From Roridomyces roridus (Eukaryota; Basidiomycota; Agaricomycetes; Agaricales; Mycenaceae), in the NCBI GenBank assembly GCA_029378245.1, contig JARKIF010000003.1:2170001-2234000 (forward strand): a stretch of 64,000 nucleotides of DNA, written 5' to 3'. Numbering within the stretch: position 1 is the first letter of the stretch; every line of letters begins with the position of its first letter. A program made the translations under genes and the position numbers. This document shows positions 44,970 to 54,452 of the stretch, piece after piece. Below the pieces are notes generated by a model. That model was not told the origin of the DNA. It did no database searches and saw only the letters and a list, made by a program, of their open reading frames with translations.

Positions 44970-45576
44970 TGTTTGAATAAGGGGGGGGGGGGGGTGGTCT
45001 CAGATAGGGTGCTGATAAGGCAGGGTCTCAGATGGATGCTGATATAGCGGTCACAGATGGGAGGCGAAAAGCCCAGATCCATTGCAAGGTAGCTAGCTAT
45101 ATACCTACAAAGACAATAGAGCCAGATCTGTACCAAGACAATAAGAAAGATCACTACCAGAACAATAAGAAAGATAGTGATCAGCACAATAAGAAAGTGT
45201 TGGAAGTTGTTGATCAACTGATGATATTGATTGATGGACTGATGGCATTCTCGTGTTCTGGTCATGTGACCGTGTTTCTGATATTCATCTGACATGGGAA
45301 TTCTCCCATGATATGCTTCTTTCCTATTGTATTTACCAATTAGGACTTCTCTTTGTTCTGACAAGTATATAGTCAGCTGTCATGTAGCCTAGGTCCCCAG
45401 TTTCTCACTGTTGACCTCAGGCATGTAGTTTCATAGTCACCAATACAGAGTTTCTCACTGTTGACCTCAGTTCATCTGTGCTGCCTGCTTCAACAGAAAG
45501 AAGATGAAGGTGAACACAATAAGAAGGAGATGCATATCATCATGTGATCGGACACTCCAAACCACAATCTCCAACA
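44970..45576 (-). mobile_element. Solo LTR family D, interrupted by a family-C LTR
   Basis: Family D starts TGTTTGAATAAG at 44970 and ends ATCTCCAACA at 45576. Without the nested insert (45198-45495 plus one GAAAG) it is about 304 bp, matching the 299-bp copy at 51169. Flanks ACATC and ACATA give a 4 of 5 target duplication. A run of 14 G at 44981-44994 replaces the shorter aagggggagggtgg of the other copy. Confidence 0.8.
45198..45495 (+). mobile_element. Solo LTR family C nested in family D
   Basis: 298 bp, TGTTGGAAGTTG...TGCTTCAACA, with exact target duplications GAAAG (45193-45197, 45496-45500). It has a TATA-like aagtatatagtc, two direct TTTCTCACTGTTGACCTCAG repeats and the palindrome CATGGGAATTCTCCCATG at 45293-45310. 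It is related to the copia (family B) LTR, so it probably belongs to a sister copia lineage. Confidence 0.9.
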
Positions 45577-45652
45577 ACATATGCGCCAATGTATGGCAGG
45601 ATACAGGTAGCAAAATCATTCTGTGAATCAGTAAAATGACACAACCTTTGGT

Positions 45653-46570
45653 TCAAAAAATGCACCACTTCAGGTGTTCGAAAAGGTACTCCACTTCATC
45701 CCCCAGCAAGAAAAAACGGATCTCAACCTTGACCAGCCGGCGAGGGACTGCAATCGTCGGCTCATCGACCATCTGCGGGGCAGTGAGGACCTCAGCCAGT
45801 GACCGCGGAACTGTCGAGTGCTCCTCGCGAATGCGCGCAAGCTCATCCTGATTGGATCCATATTCGCCGCACTCGATGGTGATCTTGTGACCATTGATCT
45901 CGCGAATGAGCCCATACTCGTCCTGATTGAGGCTGTGGACGACCAATACACGATCACCCAGGTGAGGGATGGGCCCCGGGTCCAAAAGATGACGGCGCAC
46001 TTTGGAGAGGAGAGGATATGGGCTGGGCCAGTCGAGTGGCACGATGACATATGCCCTGTCTTTATTCTTCTCGATGTGCTTGATCACACCACTCCGTTTA
46101 CGTGCGGCGCCAGACACCACAAAAACCCAGTCTTCTTTGCCGAGGGCGAAGGAGGTCTGTCCCCAGTTCAGCTTCTGCAGTAACCGATGATTGCTCATTC
46201 TGAAGGGCACGAGCTCCTCCTCTGTGGGGTGCACGATGGGAGTGTTTTTCCGAGTTCTGGCTTTGCACCTGGTTCGGATCTGGACCAACGGCCTGTTGTG
46301 GGCGGGCAAGTGGATGCTCTTGACGAGGAATCTTTTCGCCTCGCTATCCAACAAGTGGCCAATGACACACGGGTCTGGCTCAAGGCGCACCCACTCCCCC
46401 TGGTGCACAAGATTGCGGTGCTTGTCTGGGCTGGGCACGTTTGTGCCATATTTCTGCAGATGCTGCTGGTGGAAAAGTCGGCGAGAGTATTTGTCGCCAC
46501 TTGGTAGATGCGGCGGAGACACACTAGTTGCGCGAACACCTGGTTCTCGACCTTCCAGCTCTTGCTCCAT
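45653..46570 (-). CDS. KOW/SPT5-like protein, probably 5'-truncated
   Basis: A single open frame of 305 codons, the longest non-transposon frame of the island. Two KOW-like units are visible: GKEDWVFVVSGAARKRSGVI (near 46120) and LGDRVLVVHSLNQDEYGLI (near 45950). They are followed by acidic ITIECGEYGSNQDELARIREE and IRFFLLGDEVEYLF. The pattern resembles the KOW repeats of transcription elongation factor SPT5, which occurs in repeat-associated expanded families of Agaricomycetes (remembered, not checked). The frame continues upstream as RYLEETRAEMEQELEGRE, so the true start may be lost. It may be a gene or an open relic. Confidence 0.5.
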   Translation of the reverse strand: MEQELEGREPGVRATSVSPPHLPSGDKYSRRLFHQQHLQKYGTNVPSPDKHRNLVHQGEWVRLEPDPCVIGHLLDSEAKRFLVKSIHLPAHNRPLVQIRTRCKARTRKNTPIVHPTEEELVPFRMSNHRLLQKLNWGQTSFALGKEDWVFVVSGAARKRSGVIKHIEKNKDRAYVIVPLDWPSPYPLLSKVRRHLLDPGPIPHLGDRVLVVHSLNQDEYGLIREINGHKITIECGEYGSNQDELARIREEHSTVPRSLAEVLTAPQMVDEPTIAVPRRLVKVEIRFFLLGDEVEYLFEHLKWCIF

Positions 46571-47340
46571 CTCAGCCCGAGTCTCTTCGAGGTAACGCTG
46601 TCGTATTTAAAAACTGTTTTCTATGAAAAAGGAGCGAATACCTAAAACACATTTCTCAAGAAACCAGCTGGGCAACAATATGTGCACAGGCGCAGATGTT
46701 ATTTGAGCATGGGACAGGCTATGCAAAGCTATGCAAGGCTGTGGATTCATCTGTCAATCTATGATGACATCCCCGAAGCTGGGTGACAAATCACATCGCT
46801 TCTGACCAAATGAATCAGCTTCTGACCGAGTTCCCATGATCCTGATTGGACCCCAACACTTTCAACTTACTAAACCCGGCTCTTGAACCAGCCCAAATAG
46901 TTCCTGACTGGCTCATATTGCTTCCGCTGACTGATTGCTAACTGAGCAGCTTTGGGATGACTCTTACTTACTATATTAGGTTAAATGGACCCTTATGGTC
47001 AAAATGATATATAAGGACAGAGTATTTTCCCTACCAGTAGTCATTCAGACAACTTTCCAATACATCTCTCAAAGGAAGATACCATCCCAGGTATTTTCAA
47101 CCCACTTTTTGCTCTACTACTCTACGCTGTCTTTATTGCTTCTACTACACCTATAGTCGGTGCAATCAAAGATTAACGTCCGAATTCTTCTTGTCCGTCT
47201 GATTCTTGTCTGCTGCTTGCTCTTCTTCCCCACTCGATTTGGCCGAAGGTTTGTTTTAGTGACACCGCTCGACACCACCGTATTTCCGACAGCTGAACAC
47301 AAAATTCTTGCTTATATTGATCAAGCCTGACCAAGGAGTG
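46571..47340. other. Possible old LTR with TATA box
   Basis: About 770 bp with no coding content. Around 47005 lies gatatataaggacagag followed by a C/T-rich stretch, resembling the U3/R part of an LTR, but neither end nor a target duplication could be defined. Confidence 0.3.
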
Positions 47341-47717
47341 TCACGGTTGATAATAAAGCCATACCGAATTGTGTTCGAGCACAGTCAAAGGCCACCTTCC
47401 CCAAATCGTCTCACATTTAAATCCTAATCGTAACAACCCGCCATCCCTGAACTCAAGTTGGTTTGGTCTGATTTTAATTAATCCCACCTGCCTACTTGGA
47501 ATCAATTTATTCCGCCGACAACGCTGCAGTCCGCTTTTGAGGCGGCGAACTTGCTCCTCTTCGTCAACGTTCTCCTCCGGGATGTCGGGAGCTGGAAGTA
47601 CTTGGGGCATGGGCTCGTCGGGCTGAATGTCATCATCGTCCAGAAACTCTGGAAACGTTCATTTAGATTTTGTCCACAAAAATCAAATGAAATCTCACCG
47701 TTGTCGTACGCAATATC

Positions 47718-48015
47718 TGTTGGAAGTTGTTGATGAACTGATGATATTGATTGATGGACTGATGGCATTCTCGTGTTCTGGTCATGTGACCGTGTTTCTG
47801 ATATTCATCTGACATGGGAATTCTCCCATGATATGCTTCTTTCCTATTGTATTTACCAATTAGGACTTCCTTTTGTTCTGACAAGTATATAGTCAGCTGT
47901 CATGTAGCCTAGGTCCCCAGTTTCTCACTGTTGACCTCAGGCATGTAGTTTCATAGTCACCAATACAGAGTTTCTCACTGTTGACCTCAGTTCATCTGTG
48001 CTGCCTGCTTCAACA
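47718..48015 (+). mobile_element. Solo LTR family C
   Basis: 298 bp, nearly identical to the copy at 45198, with exact target duplications ATATC (47713-47717, 48016-48020). Inserted in the minus-strand gene relic. Confidence 0.92.
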
Positions 48016-48122
48016 ATATCTTTAGGCTTGGTTGTTTTTTTTAGAAACGACTTGTGGGGAGGAGCGGGATGGAGATGGAGATGAAGGAGATGATGGAGAT
48101 TCAATTGGGGAGACGTCCTCGG

Positions 48123-48420
48123 TGTTGGAAGTTGTTGATTAAGTGATGATATTAATTGATGGACTGATGGCATTCTCGTGTTCTGGTCATGTGACCGTGT
48201 TTCTGATACTCATCTGACATGGGAGAATTCCCATGATATGCTTCTTTCTTATTGTATTTACCAATTAGGACTTCCCTTTGTTCTTACAAGGTATATAGGT
48301 AGCTGTCATGTAGCCTGGGTCCCCAGTTCTCACTGTTGACTCCAGGCAAGTACTTTACTGCACCTCAATACATGAGTTCTCACTGTTGACTCCAGTCCCT
48401 ATCTACTACCTGCTTCAACA
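48123..48420 (+). mobile_element. Solo LTR family C, divergent subfamily
   Basis: 298 bp, TGTTGGAAGTTGTTGATT...TGCTTCAACA, with exact target duplications CTCGG (48118-48122, 48421-48425). It differs from the other full copies by many substitutions and carries the palindrome in the opposite orientation (CATGGGAGAATTCCCATG, 48218-48235). Confidence 0.92.
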
Positions 48421-48950
48421 CTCGGGGAGACAATCGTGCATATATCAAGCATTCATGTAAAATGCCGCCGGGTCCTTTGTGTTGTCCTCGTCATCTCTCG
48501 CAACGAATCCTATTTGAATCTATGAGCAGCCATTGGAGAACAATAATGCAGATACTGACCGCGGTCTGAGGCGGTTTCTACATCTAATGCATCTTCGTCT
48601 CATCCGACGATACTTGAGAGTTTTCGATGTCTGAATGTTCAGCAGCCAGGTCAAAGAGATCGACATTGTCGTGCTCTTCTGAAAATATTCAGGTTTCCTG
48701 AAAAACGCGTCAAGCATATATTTACCATCGTCGGAAAAGGTGCGTCGGTCATCATCCTCCTCGAAATCCTCGTCAGGCAGCGCAGCAACGCCGCCTCAAG
48801 CTCGGCCTGTAGTTTGGCCACTTGGTCTTGACTCCCATGTTCCTCCTCGTCCTCCTCCTCGTACTCACTGGCCTCAAGAGCATATGCTGCGAGGTGACGG
48901 AAGCCGGGGGCAAAGATCCGGAATTCCCGCAAGGTTGAGGGGATCATGGG

Positions 48951-49112
48951 CTAGCAAACAGAGGGTTGAGAGAGCGAAGACCAAAAGATAGGATCCACAC
49001 ACCGGCGGCGGCCATGAAGACGAGCTGCAGCAGGATTCATCACCAGGGCATGGAGCCCAGAAATATGTGTGATTCCAGCTTTCACCCAGCGATTCGGGTG
49101 CAGGCAGTACCG
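48951..49112. other. Short unassigned stretch
   Basis: Sequence upstream of the acidic gene relic; no feature certain. Its last five bases TACCG are the target duplication of the next LTR. Confidence 0.3.
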
Positions 49113-49453
49113 TGTTGGAATAAGAGGGCCGGAGGATGGTCCGCTCGACGAGGTCGACTAAAGGGCGACTAAGAGGAGTATATGAGAAACCAATGTATTC
49201 GGGTTCTTTCTCTCTGAGGAATAACCTCAGAGAGGGAAACTACTTATACAAAGAGCGGGAGCCGACGAGTAAGCTACTATGAGTATCCTAGGTCCGTTTA
49301 TCCGGTATTGGTACCGCTAATGTAACTATATCAAGACGATCTGTCCCACACTGATCTTGGTACATAGATATCGTGTATGTAAACGTCCATGACAATCGCG
49401 AGAGGGAAAGGGAACCGGGTACCTAACTGCCAACCCGTTCCCACCATTCAACA
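49113..49453 (-). mobile_element. Solo LTR, family A
   Basis: 341 bp, minus orientation, almost identical to the copy at 39161, with exact target duplications TACCG (49108-49112, 49454-49458). It carries the conserved CTCTCTGAGG hairpin. Confidence 0.92.
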
Positions 49454-49458
49454 TACCG

Positions 49459-50328
49459 TCTGCGAGGTTGAGGCAGACGGAGACCAGCATTCACAGGGTT
49501 CAGTGAGAAGACATGAAGGAATCAGAGAGACGCACCTCTACAGGACCAGAGCATTTCGCCTGCCCCCAGCGCTTTGGCATCACCGCTGGGCGCAGCATCC
49601 CGTGGCTAGCTTCATAGAAACCGCACTTGTTGTAGCACTACAACACACTTCGGCAACCCACCCGGAAGTCAGCGGAAAGAAGGTAACGCACCCTTGAACC
49701 TGTACGGATCCAGCTTGGACCACTGCCAAATTGGTGTCTCCATCTCCTCACAATTGGAACAATTTTTTTTCCCAACGTCGGGTAATGCATGGTCTTCACG
49801 TTGCTTGTTGTGAATGGGAACAACCGGGTAGGAATCCTGAAGCACATACAAGTCCCATAATTCTTGTTTGCTGAGCGGTTGGCAAGCGCCTGGTATATAG
49901 ATGTCGGGTGTGTCAGGGTCGGGCCCTTGTGGCCAGAGATGAATGGATCAAGAATGCAGCCAACCATTGAAAGTGGTGGTGTGGGTCCAAGTGAAAACCA
50001 CAGATGGTGGTTGGGAGCAAGTCAGGAATGCATTGCGTCGAAATAGTAGTGGAGGTATCAAAATCTGGCAAATTGTCAGCCCTCAAGCGTGGATATTCGT
50101 CATTGTCATAACCTTCAGATAGAGCGTCGGGTGGTGTAGCAGGTGCGTCGGCGTCTAGCTTGGCGTGGGACGCGACGATGGGTGCAACAGTCCAGCTAAT
50201 ATATAAACTATGTGTTGTGATCATTAGTGAAAGGTGCACATGAGGGCGGGAATGGGCAGTCCATCTAATTTGTCTCTCCTTTTCAAAGCACCTATAGCGC
50301 ACACGATGGTGGGATGGGTCTCAATATT
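49459..50328 (-). pseudogene. Unidentified gene relic
   Basis: Minus-strand frames 49638-49967 and 49913-50302 overlap, with pieces such as DALSEGYDNDEYPRLRADN and PFISGHKGPTLTHPTSIYQ that look protein-like. No complete frame or known domain is seen. Confidence 0.3.
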
Positions 50329-50355
50329 CGGACACTCCAAAACACAATCTCCAAC
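50329..50355 (-). repeat. Fragment of LTR family D
   Basis: cggacactccaaaacacaatct... to CCAACA matches the outer end of family D only (compare 51441-51467). Confidence 0.65.
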
Positions 50356-51132
50356 ACTTTTTCCCATCTGCTCTATACACTCACTACAATTCAAAATTGA
50401 TCACGGCTGGTGTACGCGGCTCTATTGTTGCTGGGACGCATGCAGCGATGTTCCAGCATGTGGACATGGGGTGCAGCACGGTGTCTCAAAGGTGCTCCAA
50501 GTTGCTTGTCGGTGCTACTGACTGATTAACACCAGCAGCGATGGGAGACAGGTGAAGCGCTGTCTTCCTGTTTGCTGGGTTAAACATCACCAGATGCTCA
50601 GGTGGTACTACTCCATCATACTGCAGGACAGCTGTCAGTCCCAATGGAATTGTTCCACACACCATCACACAACTCCATTCTTGCATCATCTGTGGCTGTA
50701 TCTGGGTCAATGTACGTGTAGCCGGCATTGTGGTCATTTTGCCACTGTTTTTCAAGAATGCCTTGGAGCCTTACAAGTGCCCGGTCAAGCTCTGACAGCC
50801 TGTTAGAATTGTACAAGGAAGCATTCATTGTCTCCATGAACATCCAACCCTCACTTGATCTCTGTACAGCACGGTCAACATTGGTCTAGACCTTACCTGC
50901 TTCCACTTCTTATGAATTTCACCATAATGGACATACACTGACAATTTTGTCACCAACTTGGCACCTAATGAACCATTTCCAGGGGAAGACTTCAACTGCT
51001 CTTTGATCATGAAAACCAAAGACCAGCCACTGCCGGGTATCGATTGAACCACTCTTATAGGTGTGCATCTGAACACAGATTCTTTCTGAGGCTAAATTTG
51101 ATCAGTTCTGTTGCGCCGGAGGCCCTAAAGTG
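50356..51132 (-). pseudogene. Unidentified gene relic with intron-like gaps
   Basis: Minus-strand pieces GSGWSLVFMIKEQLKSSPGN (about 51000), SRLSELDRALVRLQGIL-like text around 50780, and IPLGLTAVLQYDGVVPPEHL (about 50620) follow each other in order, as expected of a decayed multi-exon gene. Family unknown. Confidence 0.35.
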
Positions 51133-51573
51133 TGTTGGAACTTGTTGATCAACTGATGATATTGAGTGTGTTGGAATAAGGGGGAGGGTGGTCTCAGATA
51201 GGGTGCTGATAAGGCAGGGTCTCAGATGGGTGCTGATATAGCGGTCTCAGATGGGAGGCGAAAAGCCCAGATCCATTGCAAGGTAGCTAGCTATATACCT
51301 ACAAAGACAATAGAGCCAGATCTGTACCAAGACAATCAGAAAGATCACTACCAGAACAATAAGAAAGATAGTGATCAGAACAATAAGAAAGAAGATGAAG
51401 GTGAACACAATAAGAAGGAGATGCATATCATCATGTGATCGGACACTCCAAAACACAATCTCCAACAGAGTGATGGAGTGATGGCATTCGTGACCGTGTT
51501 TCTGATATTCATCTGAACCAATTAGGGCTTCTTTTTGTTCTGACAAGTATATAGTCAGCTGTCATAGCCTAGA
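51133..51573 (+). mobile_element. Family-C LTR interrupted by family D
   Basis: TGTTGGAACTTGTTGATCAA starts at 51133. After the family-D insert the C sequence resumes at about 51473 (tggcattcgtgaccgtgttt) and fades after tagtcagctgtcatagcct near 51573. It is shorter than intact C copies, with internal deletions, and its 3' end is missing. Confidence 0.75.
51169..51467 (-). mobile_element. Solo LTR family D nested in family C
   Basis: 299 bp, TGTTGGAATAAGGGGGAGG...AATCTCCAACA, with exact target duplications GAGTG (51164-51168, 51468-51472). Read on the minus strand it begins TGTTGGAGATTGTG, similar to the copia LTR start, and has a TATA-like ggtatatagctagc. Confidence 0.9.
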
Positions 51574-52100
51574 ATGGAAACAGACTCGTACGGCAAAGTG
51601 GATATAAGCTGATTAAGTCCGCACGGAGTGACGATGTGGATAGTCCAGATGAATACCATGTCTGGATGGGAAACGCTCAGATACCTTCATAGCGTGAAAA
51701 CCCGATTACCCGGATAGATCTGGGGAGCACGTGATGTGCTACAACGTCAGGAGGAATCCCGATGTTTAGACCGGAGTCAAGTACCAGAGCAGAATGTGCG
51801 CTTCCCCATCAAGTACAGCCACTGATAACAGACAGGTTGAGATGATGCGCGCTCGATCCGGAGCCTGAGGACATGCTAGCACAAGTGAGGGGTCATAGCG
51901 GTGATGTTGCAAAACATGTGTATTCGGTTGAGCAAGGGTATCTGGAGGGAATCACGAGCTTGTGGCTTCTCCGCACCAGGGCCATGAACCTTGAATGGCA
52001 TCAGATCCTTGATCTTTGCAGCAAGGGAGCCTATGATCCGCCGTCCTGCTCTTCATCAAAGGCTTCTCGGGTCTGTGGGAGGTGTACCCCAGGGTGGTTT
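51574..52100. other. Unassigned stretch before the RecQ relic
   Basis: About 525 bp; no open frame of note, no paired repeat. It may be the eroded 5' part of the relic that follows. Confidence 0.3.
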
Positions 52101-53470
52101 GCTGTCGTGAGGTGATGCGGTGGAGCAGCTGGTAAAGATGTTTGAGCTCATGTCGGTGACATTGCAGGCAGGCATTGAGCAGATGGGAATGTGTATGGCT
52201 GCAAGTGTGGAAAAGTCTCTCAGTGGCGGGCGTGGCACAAGTCGACGAGCCGATGCCCATGGGCATGGACTCTGCTGTGGTGGACGCCTACGAGGCCGGT
52301 GATCTAGTACAACCCTCCAGGGCAGGCATGGTGCGCCTTTCGCGCATGCAGACAACGGGGAACAAGTGATAAACAAGGTATGTCCGTGGCTGCTGCGCAA
52401 GGGTATGGAGCTGATTGATGCAGTTTGGCCAAGATGCTCTCAACTGTCTGTGAATGTTCTTGAAGGATGAAAACGCAAGCTTCAAGACAATGAGGCAGAG
52501 GGAGGCATGTGAGAAGGTGCTGGTGGGGAGGGAGAGCTTCGTCTGTGTGTTTCCCACTGGCGGCAGAAAGACCCTCATCTACCAGCTGGCAGCCTACTAG
52601 GAGAGAGGTGCCCGAGTCACAATTGTTATGTGCCCATATCACGCCCTTCTCCAGGATCAGATGACACATACAGAGCAGATGGGGGCGGGCCGTCGATGGC
52701 AAATTCCGGTCGCGGCCTTCCCAGCGCTCTCTGGTGCGGGAACTGCAACACCAAAACAGAGGTTGTCCGCCAGCTCGAAGCATGGACACATCCTGTCAAA
52801 GATTCCACCGCACCAGATGCATCTGGGATGCAGATGAACAAGAAGGACACGGGAGAAGCGTCAAAGCTGGCGCTAGGTTGGGTTAGGTGGGATCATTCCA
52901 GCAAAGCCCATGATGCTTCTCATGCAACAGGTGTATGCAAAAGCTCTGGCGCTATCCAAGGGCCAAAAATTTGACAACATCTGTGTGATGGCAGACATGT
53001 TGCTCGGTCAATGCGTGGGGTGCTGGGTGACGACAGGGAGCTCCACCGTGCGACAGTGTCGATGAGTGGGCTGATCAGGTGGTAGAAGCTCGTGGCACAA
53101 ACACAAAGCACACAATGTCCGTGCACCCTGATAGAATTGCAATGCTTCTGCCCTGGGTGCAGGAAACCACAGACTGGGCATGCCTTCCCGTTTTGGCCTG
53201 AGCAGCAGCAGGTGTCAGGATGCAATTCTCTGTGGGCACCGAAAAACAAGTCCAGATGTCACTGTGTACAGAGTTGGAAAGCATTATGGAGGAAATGTTT
53301 ACTCAAGTGGGCTTGATGTCTTGGAGGAGCGATCTGTGAATTGTCATTTTCGGTGGACATGGTGGTGAATGTTTACCAATGACAACACTGCCCAACAAGG
53401 CCCTGGCAGACAAACTCACCAGCAAAACTCAGCTGTGGGTCTCTGCTGCCCAACCCATTGACTCATTGGC
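52101..53470 (+). pseudogene. RecQ-type DNA helicase relic
   Basis: A plus-strand frame near 52490-52670 reads MRQREACEKVLVGRESFVCV, then FPTGGRKTLIYQLAA, a worn Walker A / motif I of RecQ-family helicases (normally GGGKS/T), a stop codon, then RGARVTIVMCPYHALLQDQM (motif Ia). Upstream is EQLVKMFELMSVTLQAGIEQ (52120); downstream LALSKGQKFDNICVMADMLL near 52940 in another frame. Stops and frame changes make it inactive. Similar RecQ genes are often dispersed or telomere-linked in fungi (family knowledge). The exact extent is uncertain. Confidence 0.55.
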
Positions 53471-53478
53471 CCTGATAA

Positions 53479-53820
53479 TGTTGAATGGTGGGAACGGGTT
53501 GGCAGTTAGGTACCCGGGTTCCCTTTCCCTCTTGCGATTGTCATGGACGTTTACATACACGATATCTATGTACCAAGATCAGTGTGGGACAGATCGGCCT
53601 GATATAGTTACATTAGCGGTACCAATCTCGGATAAACAGACCTAGGATACTCATAATAGCTTACTAGTCAGCTCCCGCATGTTGTATAAGTAGCTTCCCT
53701 CTCTGGAGCTATTCTCCAGAGAGAAAGAACCCGAATACATTGGTTTCTCATATACTCCTCTTAGTTACCCTTTAGTCGACCTCGTTGAGCGGACCAACCC
53801 CCGGCCCTCTTATTCCAACA
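53479..53820 (+). mobile_element. Solo LTR, family A, variant hairpin
   Basis: 342 bp, more diverged than the other A copies. Flanks GATAA and GAGCT do not match. Its hairpin at 53699-53723 is CTCTCTGGAG / CTCCAGAGAG, changed on both arms compared with the other copies yet still fully paired. Confidence 0.85.
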
Positions 53821-54111
53821 GAGCTCAGCGACGGGAGGCGTTCGGAGTGCGCAGAGCACGTCAAGTGTCATCATACCTGTGAAATGTCAAGAGGCATGCA
53901 TGCAGATGGAAGGTAACACACCGAGGTCAGAGATATGTTTCGCAACGTCAGACAAGAACTCTGCAGACTCGTCCACAGGAACGGGAACAAACGAGGCGAC
54001 GGAAGGACAAGTGAGTACCAGGTGACACAGGACAGACTCCTGGGCCTGGACACCTGCCGCTGCGATATCCAGCTTCCTCTTCAGTTGTTGCCTGTCCAAC
54101 GGAGCAGGCGG
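53821..54111. other. 291-bp spacer between two family-A LTRs
   Basis: It lies between two same-orientation LTRs but shows neither a primer site next to the 54112 LTR nor a polypurine tract next to the 53820 boundary. No gene is recognised. Confidence 0.35.
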
Positions 54112-54452
54112 TGTTGAATGGTGGGAACGGGTTGGCAGTTAGGTACCCGGTTCCCTTCCCCTCTCGCGATTGTCATGGACGTTTACATACACAATAATTA
54201 TGTATCAGGATCCGTGTGGGACAGATCGACTCGATATAGTTACATTAGCGGTACCAATACCGGATAAACGGACCTAGGATACTCATAGTAGCTTACTAGT
54301 CGGCTCCCGCTCTTTGTATAAGTAGTTTCCCTCTCTGAGGTTATTCCTCAGAGAGAAAGAACCCAAATACACTGGTTTCTCATATACTCCTCTTAGTCGC
54401 CCTTTAGTCGACCTCGTCGAGCGGACCATCCTCCGGCCCTCTTATTCCAACA
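54112..54452 (+). mobile_element. Solo LTR, family A
   Basis: 341 bp with the usual hairpin at 54331-54355. Flanks GGCGG and GGATA do not match. Its right end adjoins family-E repeat sequence directly, so it either inserted into or recombined within that repeat. Confidence 0.87.

Larger units (their letters stand above)
47341..48950 (-). pseudogene. Acidic gene relic split by two family-C LTRs
   Basis: The minus-strand text starts MIPSTLREFRIFAPGFRHLA (48947) and continues with YEEEDEEEHGSQDQ, DLAAEHSDIENSQVSSDE, a Ser/Pro-rich part near 48060-48110, an exon DIAYDNG next to 47718, and PQVLPAPDIPEENVDEEEQ near 47600. GT-AG introns can still be placed (donors near 48563 and 47699). At least two frame changes (near 48605 and an eight-T run near 48036) and the two solo LTRs inactivate it. 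Unknown acidic protein family. Confidence 0.5.

Noticed and set aside
53479..54452. A miniature LTR retrotransposon (TRIM) made of two A LTRs and 291 bp
   Set aside because: No primer site, no polypurine tract and no matching target duplication outside the pair.
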